From: Tetraselmis striata
Lineage: Eukaryota > Chlorophyta > Chlorodendrophyceae > Chlorodendrales > Chlorodendraceae
Assembly: GCA_006384855.1 (NCBI GenBank)
Contig: VCJN01003306.1
Span: 58,223-122,222, forward strand
Length of the DNA stretch: 64,000 nucleotides
Direction of reading: 5' to 3'
The notes beneath the pieces were generated by a model. It saw only the letters and a program-made list of their open reading frames with translations. It was not told the DNA's origin and ran no database searches. The translations under genes were made by a program, and so were the position numbers. Positions 33,896-42,509 of the stretch are shown here, piece by piece (the first letter of the stretch is position 1; each line of letters begins with the position of its first letter).

Positions 33896-35523
33896 ACGCC
33901 ACCGCATCCCGCCGTGACGGTGTCAAATTTAGGCGGCCGTTGGCTGACCTTCGTGCGGTGTGCTGTGGTGTGGATTGGATGGCAGCGGGGCGCCGCCTGC
34001 CCTCCGGAGCCACGCGCGCCGCCCGGCTCCGCGCCACGCTGGCGACGGCCTTTGAAGAGGAGGAGGAGGAGGAGGGCGGCGGGCTGGGCGCGGAGCTGGC
34101 GGAGGGGCGCGCGCCGCTGCACGCGCTGGTGCTGCACAGCCTGCGCTTTGCGCCGCCGGGGGGCGGGCCCTTTGGGGCCGCGGCCGCCGCGGTGGTGCAG
34201 GACGTGGTGGTGGCGGTGGCGGATGCGGTGGCGGGCGCCATGCTGGACGGCGTGCGGCAGTGCCCGCCGCCGCCGGTGTCACTGTCGGGGCAGTGCCTGC
34301 TGTGGCCGCCCGCGCTGCACCCCGTGCTTGCCTCCACGCGCGCACTGGAGCGCTTCTGCAACGAGGTGCCCCCCCCCCCCCCCCCCCCCGGCTCTTCCCG
34401 GCCTCCGCTCTGTGAGTGGGCAGGGCAACCGTGATACTGTTACGAATCATGTCTCATTTGTGAGACAATCAAGTGGGCCTCAGGGCATCGACAACAGTGT
34501 AGTGTGTAGAATACTGCCCAGTTTACAGTTACATTGCTTCTCCGCTCGGTTGAGCGGTCGTCTGGTGTGCGAGAGGTCCCGGGTTCGATTCCTGGCCGAT
34601 GTATTTCGGTAATATCGTCCCGGCGTGTCCCGGTTTTACCCGGTTGATGCATTAGTCCTTCGGGGTTCGAACGAGGCAATGGTCTAAGGGCTGTGCCAGA
34701 CCATACGACTGCAGTTGGCGCAAGAGGTCAAGTGCTGGGGCGGCTTCGGCCGATGTCCCGGGACGAACTTTACTTGTACCGCCCAATTTACATCCATCTT
34801 CACGTTAAATACACAACAAGTTTGCGGCTACTTATAATGCTACAGCAAACTTACATCTACTATATTATTAAAATACAGAACATTGAAAAAAAATTGCACT
34901 CGGAATCCCCGGGATTCGGACAGAAAGTTCCTATATTTTCTGTCCCCTTCACTCCAGATATCCTAAATGCATTTTTTTTTCAACACAGTCGACGCCCCTT
35001 TTCACTTATTCGCTCCTGGCCCGCATCCCTCTCCTCCCCCTCCCCCCCTATTTTCCCGACTGGCCAGATCCTGCTGCAGCAGTGGTGGGAGGCAAATTTC
35101 GTGGCGGTGAAGGCGATGTACGAGGACCGCTACCGGCTGTGGGGCTACGACGGCGCGGGGCGGCTGGTGCGGCGCAGCCTCTCGGCGCGGCGCAGCCGCG
35201 ACGTGCAGCAGCTGTCGGGCCTGCGGCAGGCGGTGAGCATCGCCATCGAGGCGATCGACGTGTCGTGGCCCATCCTGCGCGGGATCGGCCTACGACTGCG
35301 CGGCGTGGCGAGCTGGCTGCTCGTCGCCATCATCGGGCACTCGCTCGGCCTCGTGGGTCGAGGCATCCAAGAGAGCCTTCGCCGTGGCGGCTCCGGACGC
35401 GAAGCGGAGTCGGACGCGGACGCGCGCCGACAGGACGAGGCGCGCCGACAGCGCCCTCAAAAGCAGTCTGGCGGTGGGCGCGACGCTGCTGACTGGGCGC
35501 AGGGCAGCCGCTTTGCTTTCTAG
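32632..35523 (+). CDS. Three-exon gene of unknown function, probable organelle-targeted membrane protein
   Basis: Exons 32632-33334, 33986-34365 and 35068-35523 join in frame to 512 residues with GT-AG introns. I do not recognise the family. The first 50 residues are rich in Arg, Pro and Ala with no acidic residue, as in plastid or mitochondrial transit peptides (inference). Residues 55-260 are Ala-, Glu- and Gly-rich helices. Exon 2 contains LHALVLHSLRFAPP and a glutamate run. Exon 3 is the most conserved-looking part: QQWWEANFVAVKAMYEDRYR, then LRQAVSIAIEAIDVSWPILR, then a hydrophobic segment (VASWLLVAIIGHSLGLVG) that may span a membrane, and a basic hydrophilic tail. Introns 1 and 2 begin with poly(C) runs right after the donor. 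Intron 2 also holds a tRNA-like SINE. Confidence 0.7.
33605..33632. repeat. Poly(G) tract in intron 1 of the 32.6-kb gene
   Basis: Two G runs separated by CT within the intron 33335-33985. The same intron begins with a poly(C) run (33340-33359) and ends near a (CT)n tract (33866-33894). Confidence 0.75.
34536..34610 (+). repeat. tRNA-like SINE head in intron 2 of the 32.6-kb gene
   Basis: CCGCTCGGTTGAGCGG forms a 6-bp D-arm-like hairpin containing a GAGCGGTC A-box-like sequence. About 22 bases later CCGGGTTCGATTCCTGG forms a 5-bp T stem with a 7-base loop and a consensus B box. The spacing and the lack of an anticodon arm argue for a tRNA-derived SINE rather than a gene. Confidence 0.5.
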
Positions 35524-35608
35524 ACGAGCGCCCTAAGCACTAACTGCGCAGGCGTTCCATCCTAAAATACCCGACGGCGACAAGAGACGCTGTGGTCTTT
35601 TGGTGGAC

Positions 35609-35613
35609 TGTAA
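35609..35613 (+). terminator. Probable polyadenylation signal TGTAA (32.6-kb gene)
   Basis: TGTAA lies 86 bases after the stop codon, in the usual window for green algae. Confidence 0.5.
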
Positions 35614-36096
35614 TAGAGTCGCCGTGCGCAACGTACTATATACTACCAGCATGTGCAGAAAATGAGAAGCGCCAGCGGCCCATCGTCGTCCGAGTAAGTT
35701 CGCAGGACAGCAAGACGATAGCTTGTTTTAACGACAATTTCAATTGCGATTTCAAGGCCGACAGTAAGCAAGGAGAGGATAATAATAATACGGCACGACT
35801 GTCAAGCCCTTCGCCACGTGCGAGTTTCCTCACTCGCAGCGCGATTGCTTTGCGAGGCGCAGAGCGTCAAAACCTACTCTACTGCTAACCCACTCAAACC
35901 CGTAGTCTTTAGCCGGGGCGGGGCTCGGGTGGATCTCGCCACAGCAGGGAAGCAAGCGCACAGTCAGGGCATCGGGATTGTCAGCTGGCTCAGGGAGGCG
36001 AGGGCAATGCTGATGCAACGGGTTTAGCTTGCAGAGACGCGCACTGGTGCGAGCTCCAGAGCCGCCGGCTGCCCCGCCCGTCGCGAACCCGCAAGT

Positions 36097-37228
36097 TTAC
36101 GCCAGCGGCAGCTCCGCATCCGCGAAAAAGTTGCGGAAGAAGCGGACGCCCTCCTCGCTGTCGTCGCGGCACAGGTAGCCTCGCTGCTCCGCCATCAGCA
36201 CGTGCTCGTGCGCCACCATCAGGCTCAGCCCCAGGTGTCTGCGGGGCAACAGGGAGGCGGGACACCATCGGCGCGCTGCAGCCATTCAGAGCCCCCACAG
36301 CCAATGGCAGCATGGATGCGTCTGGCTGCGTTATCGACTCTGATTCGTCAACCCTAAATTGTAGGGTTCTTTGGGATTCCCGGGGGGCGGTGGACGGACC
36401 GAGGGGGGCGGGGGGGGGGGGGGGGGGGGGGCTTACACTCTACCAATAAATGCAACTACGGTACATCAGGAATAGCATTCTTTTTTCAGGAATAGTAGTA
36501 CCCAACGCTTGGGTGAGTCGTGGCATTTCGTTTTCGCCTCACGCCCGGGACAGGAGCGGCAACAGTGAAACCCTTGCAGCGTCCCTAGGGCGACCGTTTG
36601 GGCAGTGATTCATACACGGAAAGCCCTGGGTATGATGGTACCAGAAGGCGACGCTCGGTTAATTAGATTCGTCATCAAGCGAATTGTCGAAGAATTCTGC
36701 AAGACTAACTAAAGGCCAGTGACAAAATTTACAACACTGTTGGATCACCGTCTAAAACACCGCCATCAAAATACCCGGCACTGACCACGAATATTTTTCG
36801 ACGCGAGGCGTGGCATATCTGGGTGTTAATACCCTAGGGAATATATAACATGTGCTGCAATTTTAAGCCCACCTCCTAGGGTTGGATAGTAAGGTTTTCA
36901 CCTTGAGAATGGCACTTCTGGTGGTGGTGTGGGGGGGGGGGGGGGGGGGGGGGGCACAAAAACGCCAATTAACAGGTCGCTAGGAGTTCCAAGCAAAGAG
37001 ACATCGCGGTATTTGATTGGGGGAATTAACATTGCCGATGCGGGACCTGGGCGGCGGTTGCGTTCGGGTACTTACTGCGCGGCGTCGCGCTCCGTGATGC
37101 CGATGCCCAGCTCCGAGGGCGCGCTCGGCGACTGCAGCAGCTCCACCAGCTGCGTGCACACCTGTGATGTGGGGCGCCGGCCGTCAGCTGGTTGGGTGTG
37201 GCGGCCCTGGTGGGGAGCAGGGGGAGTG

Positions 37229-37283
<55 letters not shown>

Positions 37284-39002
37284 GTTTGGGGGGGGGGGGG
37301 GGGGGGGGCGCTGCGCCGGTTTGGGGCTCACCCGCTCGTAGTCCAGCTTGTCCGAGCAGACCACCTTGACGCCGCTGTCGAAGACCCTCAAGCGCAGCGG
37401 GGACCGGATGGCCGCGAACAGGTTGACGGCCTGGCAGGTGTTGGGAGGCAGAGGAAGGCGGCTCAACGGGTGGCAGTAGCACAGGAGGTCCGCATTGTGC
37501 CCACAGCTCTGCGTGGCGGCAGTCATGGTGCCGCAAAGGGCAAAACGCTCCGTCGCCCCCATCGATCAACATCCAGCACCACCATCGCAGAGCAACATGC
37601 TCACATCACGTATGCAACCTGTGCCATGTTGAGAGAATCGAAATACTGCCTGTTTCTGGGGTGCCAATCCAAAGAGCATAAAAACCCAATACGATTATAT
37701 GGTACTATCAGTATGTATAACATGTACATAGTTCTATAAAATTTTACATGTACACATTAAATGAAAAACAAAAGTATTAAATGCTTAAAATATAAACATA
37801 AATGTAAGTTTAAAATGTGGCACACATCTATTGCCGTCATGATGCTCCCAGCGGGGAATTAAGCAACTCTTGCACACCCCACTTCCGACCAGTGAAATCG
37901 ATGAGCAGTTGTTCGGGCAGGGCGAGCCATCCTGGCGCCGGCCGCAGTCACCTGGGTGAGGTCGTCCGGCGAGACGAGCTCCGTCCCGCGGGCGCGGTTG
38001 AACAGGCAGTACACCTCCTGCATCGTCAGCATGCCGCCCGCGCGCTCGACCGGCTTGGCCAGGAAGTCGGACAGCTGGCGGGTGGTGGCAGCGGCGGGGC
38101 GCGAGTCAGCACCCCACCCTCCGGATGGCCACTGCTACACGTGATGTCGGTGGATCCCCATCCGCACCACATCAATGCAGTGAGGCTATGGCTTGCCGTA
38201 TTATGCGCGTACTAGGAAAGCAGGATGCCAATGCCAAAAGACGGGGCATCAGCCGTGTGCCGGGTCATCCATCCCATGTACAGCGGGGGCCTCTATCGAA
38301 ATGTGCGCTATACCACCGGCGCAGTATCGTTACCAAGATGAGGAAAACGTGTGCGTCGGATTAACACTCTGGGGAACGCCTCTGAGGATCATCATTTTGG
38401 GGATACCTTTCGCCATGCTAGGGGTTCACTTCGCGTTGGGACCGAGTTGGTACAAACACGCCGGCGCCCTATGAAATGCCAGAATCTGATGCCCAGTAGA
38501 ACATCGGACGCCTTAACGAAATTCAAAACAGCAAATTACCCACTCGAAGGCGGGAAGAGGATTGCCACGGTGCTGCGGCGGGGCGCGGTGGGCCGCACCT
38601 GGCGCGACAGCTCCTTGTGGTACGACCGGCCGGCGGTGTCCTTGGTCACGGGGGACACGATGCCCAGGTCGATCAGCTCCTCCTCCATCGCCATTTGCGC
38701 CTCCCCGTCCTCCCCCGCGATGGAGCCATCCTGCCGCCGAGAGAGCGTCGACCGGAAGCGCTCCGCCAGCGACACCAGCTCCATCCCCTTCTGCTCCAGC
38801 GCCCTGCCCGCAGCGGACCGACTCAGCCAAAGAAAGCGCGCCCTGGTGGGCAGGCTGCCACACGAGGAAGGAGGCCGGGAGAGAAAGGCGAGGGGGTGAG
38901 GGTCTGACTTGAGGTCAGAGAAGGCCTCCTTGAGCACCGAGTCGGCGGCGTCCGCCTCCTGCTGCTGCCGCCTGCGACAGGGGATTGCTCCTTCATTTAA
39001 AC

Positions 39003-39040
<38 letters not shown>

Positions 39041-40507
39041 ACCAATGTATGAACGAACACACGGCCCATGCCCCGCGGATACCGGGCCGCATCGCACCGC
39101 AGGATGCCAGTGATGCCCGCGCCCCGCGCCAGTAGCTGGTCGCTCGTCGGCGCGGCCTCGTCCAGAGCCATGGCCGCCACACCGTCGTCCGGCGGGGCCG
39201 CGCCCGCGCCCACCTTGCCGCCGTTCTCCAGCAGCCAGTTGATGGCCTGCTGCAGGCCGGTGTTGCCCGTCATGACCAGCGCCTGCGCCGAGTCGGACAC
39301 CGGGAACCCCATCGCCTGCATCTGCCCCAGCAGCTCTGCAGGCAGGAAGGGAAGGGGGGCTCAGCGTCTTGCGATTCATGCTGGTTTGCCTGGAGAGGTC
39401 ACCGCCACAGGGCGCCTCACCTGCGTCCGCCTGGGCTCCTGGGGTGGTGCTGGAGGCAGCTGTGTCTCTCTGCATACACATGCCACCCGCCAGGCCAGAA
39501 CTCAATGGGTGCGCTAGATTAGCATTGGGCACACACGGAGATGCGCATGTAGGCTCAAACCCCCCCCCCCCCCCCCCCCCCCCCGGGGCACATACACACA
39601 CACTCACAACCCTCCCGTTTCTCTGGGGGTCTCACCAGCCATGCCTGTGCGGAGATTGCCTCCTGCACCCGGGTCATGAAGTCCTCGATCGAGGAGGTGC
39701 GCTTGCCAATCCCGGCACCAGACTTTATCCTCAGCTCCCCAATGCGCGCCACGCCGCTGGCCCCGCCTGAGTGGGCCCGCCCAAGTTGCCACCATCCATT
39801 AGCCGGCAGCAGCAGACATATGGTTTGGAAGCATAGGAGGCGAGGAACGATTTCCTTTGTAACAGGCTAGAGCATTGCAATTACCCCCAGGATTTGGAGA
39901 CGGGGGGAAGGGGGGGGGGGGGGGGGGGGGGGGTAATTGCACTTGCAAAGGAGGAGAGGGCGTGGGTAGGGGTGGGGGGTAATGACTCACATTGCAACGG
40001 CCGCCCGCCCGCGTTGAGCGGTACCAGTACGACGAGCGACGCCCCGCTGAGCATCGACTTCTTCAGCTGCAGCCCCTGCACGCACTCCAACGGAAGGCCG
40101 CAGCTACCGCCCGCCGCCCGCTCGCGCAGCCACAGCAAGCGGTGCGTGGTTATCTGACAGCGCACATCCTGCGGGCGGAACCGGTACGGGGAGTGGCAGC
40201 GGCGGTGAGGGGGATCGGCGCAGGAGGGGGTGGGCTGCCGCACTCCGCTCCGTACCCACATCAACCCCCTTTCCGTCGCTCGCGCTGCGCGCGTGTCAAT
40301 CTGCACCGGTCGGTTCGCCAGCTGCGGGCTGGGTGGAAGATGGGGGAGGCCGACCCGCCGCACCCGGTACTTATCCGCCAGCTCTCCGCGGAGGCCGCCC
40401 TCGCTCTCGAAGCACAGGTCCACCGGGTCCAGAACGCTCTGCTCAACCTCACTCGCCACCAGCTGCGCGCGCCCGCTCGCCGTCATAGCCACCTCGTCCA
40501 GCAGCAT
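36097..40507 (-). CDS. VPS36: ESCRT-II subunit VPS36 with an inserted UBA domain
   Basis: VPS36 links ubiquitinated cargo and endosomal lipid to the ESCRT-II complex for multivesicular body sorting. Eleven exons keep frame for 490 residues: 40507-40364, 40168-39991, 39766-39636, 39469-39421, 39335-39083, 38971-38909, 38803-38599, 38074-37952, 37430-37332, 37161-37076, 36238-36097. All introns are GT-AG and every phase agrees. The GLUE domain (about 1-152) carries [16 protein letters not shown] and [13 protein letters not shown] domain follows (about 168-207; MGF at 176-178, then [17 protein letters not shown]). The Vps36 core follows: [72 protein letters not shown], and the C-terminal winged helix with [20 protein letters not shown]. 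Plant and animal VPS36 normally have no UBA, and yeast has zinc fingers in this region. Introns hold poly(G/C), (GT)n and a LINE fragment. The start ATG lacks the short extra N-terminus of some homologues. Confidence 0.93.
36538..36795 (-). mobile_element. LINE family C, 3' fragment in the last intron of VPS36
   Basis: About 255 bases match the 3' end of the LINE copies at 19.83 and 62.96 kb, from CGCCCGGGACAGG to ATACCCGGCACTGACCACGA. It lies in the intron 36239-37075, in the same orientation as VPS36. Poly(G) runs at 36408-36430 and 36930-36953 lie to either side. Confidence 0.75.
37230..37308. repeat. (GT)n and poly(G) tract in a VPS36 intron
   Basis: About 25 GT repeats followed by about 21 G on the plus strand, within the intron 37162-37331. 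On the transcript this reads poly(C) then (AC)n. A second (GT)n tract (39006-39039) sits in the intron 38972-39082. Confidence 0.85.
39559..39584. repeat. Poly(C) tract in a VPS36 intron
   Basis: About 24 C on the plus strand in the intron 39470-39635. A poly(G) run of about 22 bases at 39912-39933 lies in the next intron, 39767-39990. Confidence 0.8.
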
Positions 40508-40842
40508 TGCCGCGTTTCCGGCAGGCAGGCGGGTTGTTCACGCTCTACCCCATGCGGAAACCGCAGCAGGGAGATGCGCGGTGAAGCATAGCGATAGATA
40601 AGGTGCGCAGTGTTGGTGACAAGATGCACAGCCCCGGGCAGCTGTGCCTTAATATTCAGCCTTGCGTGCGGCTGATATCAGGTAGCGAATAGTCGAATAT
40701 TAAAATTTACACGATCTAGCTGCAGGAGGCGTTATCAAAATCACCAGAAAAGGACAATCGGAAAGGTCCTCCACAGCAACTGCGAGGTGAATATTAAATT
40801 ATTATGGGTTTGATTACTGCATCAATCTGAGGCGGAGCATGC

Positions 40843-41330
40843 TAAGTTGGCAGCGGACCGGGCGTCTTCCGCCCCAGTGCAGGGTGTTCACCGGTACTAC
40901 CCTTTTGTGGTTGAGGACCGCGGCCGACTCGGGAAGTCCGCTTTGACTGTGGTCTACATCTTCGCGGTGCTGTTGGCTGTGCGCAACTTCCCTGGCGGTC
41001 CTTCCGCCCCGACCTCTTGCTTTCTTCGTGGTCAATCCGTTAAGGCACTTCGAAGCTTTGTCGCCGGCCAACCTGCTGAGTTCCGCCGTCACCTGTCGCG
41101 CACACGGCGGGGGCTGTTGCAGCGGGTCTCGGCTTGCGTGCATGGTACCCTGGGCGGCATTCTCTCTGCCGGTGTGCAGATGGCCAAGTCTGATGCGTGT
41201 GCTCGTGCCCACTCTGCGTCTTCTCATGTTACTGCTTCCACCCCGCAGTCGATGTAGAGGACCTTTCTGATTGCCTTTTATTTTGGTGATTTCCGATATC
41301 GCCTTATGCTGCTAGCTCATGTAATTATTA
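40843..41330 (+). mobile_element. 3' end of non-LTR family B (copy 2)
   Basis: A 136-codon frame encodes VHRYYPFVVEDRGRLGKSAL, then VVYIFAVLLAVRNFPGG, then AEFRRHLSRTRRGLLQRVSA up to a stop at about 41255, and a constant tail ending GATATCGCC and GCTGCTAGCTCATGTA. The protein resembles the last part of the endonuclease/C-terminal region of RT elements (F.PFVVE..GR.G). It is 5'-truncated, and the upstream GGCAGCGGACCGGGCGTCTT is shared with copy 3. Confidence 0.7.
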
Positions 41331-41439
41331 CTGCATCAATCCTTACACAAGTACCAAAAGCCTATCGCTCTCTTCGCCAAGCACCTTAAGATGGCGGCAA
41401 CAGACGGGATACAGATAGCGCAGAGTAGAAATATATAAT

Positions 41440-42110
41440 TAGTCGCTACATGAGCTAGCAGCAGAAGGCGATATCAGGAAATCACCAGAAAAAAAGGACA
41501 ATCAGAAAGGTCCGTCCTCTACAGCGACTGCGAGGTGGATGCAGTAACATGAGAAGACGCAGAATGGGCACGAGCCCACGCATCAGACTTGGCCATCTGC
41601 ACACCGGCAGAGAGAATGCCGCCCAGGGTACCATGCACGCAAGCCGAGACCGGCTGCAACAGCCCCCGCCGTGTGCGCGACATGTGACGGCGGAACTCAG
41701 CAGGCTGGCAACTAAGTTCCGAAGTGCCTGAACGGATTGACCACGAAGGAAGCATAAGGTCGGGGCGGAAGGACCGCCAGGGAAGTTGCGCACAGCCAAC
41801 AGCACCGCGAAGATGTAGACCACCGTCAAAGCGGACTTCCCGAGTCGGCCGCGGTCCTCAACCACAAAAGGGTAGTACCGGTGAACACCCTGCACTGAAG
41901 CGGAAGACGCCCGGTCCGCTGCCAACTTGCCATGCTCCGCCTCGGTCGCCGCGATTCCCGGGGTGCACCAGCGGGGGTCGTTGCTCCAAGTGGGGGCCGT
42001 GGAGGACACGCACGCGAAGTCGATCATGTAATCGCACGCCGGCCCCCCCCCCACCCCGCCAGCGTCAAGTCCGACGGCTGCGAGCGTCGAGTAGAAATAC
42101 ATCGAGATGC
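41440..42110 (-). mobile_element. 3' end of non-LTR family B (copy 3), inverted to copy 2
   Basis: The minus-strand frame from 42102 extends further 5' than the other copies. It includes DYMIDFACVSSTAPTW, then a GIAATEAEHGKL motif, then YYPFVVEDRGRLGKSALTVV. D...E..K is the expected endonuclease pattern. A one-base shift near 41720 ends the frame early. With copy 2 it forms an inverted repeat with arms of about 450 bases and a spacer of about 110-190 bases. Confidence 0.7.
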
Positions 42111-42164
42111 TACAGATGGTCCATCACGAGCTTCGAGGCGCCTTCCTGCTGCGAGGCGGGTCGG

Positions 42165-42275
42165 AAATCCCGGTACGTACGGTACGTACGTACCTGTACA
42201 GTGCCTGCAAAAGTTGTAGGCGACGACGGAAAGGAAACCCCAACTACCTGTACCCGTACCTGTACCGGGAGTAAA
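42165..42275. repeat. GTAC-rich low-complexity block
   Basis: CGGTACGTACGGTACGTACG and CCTGTACCCGTACCTGTACC-type sequence. Similar blocks occur near 10.1, 47.97 and 52.9 kb. Confidence 0.6.
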
Positions 42276-42509
42276 CAAAATCCTAAATATTCTTACCTCT
42301 ATCTTTGGCCGGTACGGTCGAGCAACATCCAGTTGTCGCGAGAAATATGGCGGCTTCCGCGCGGCCTACTTCCACGTCTTACCCTTCGCTTCTGGACCGA
42401 GCGTGCTTCACTCTCTCCCAGGTGCTGGAACACCAGCCCGTTTTAAACCAGCCAGCCGAACGCAGCAAAGCAGCACAAGCTCGCGTGGCCCTGGTGACAG
42501 GTGAGGGCG

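Noticed and set aside
36929..37739. Plus-strand ORFs across the VPS36 region
   Set aside because: They cross (GT)n and poly(G) tracts, and the minus strand encodes VPS36 exons with matching phases.
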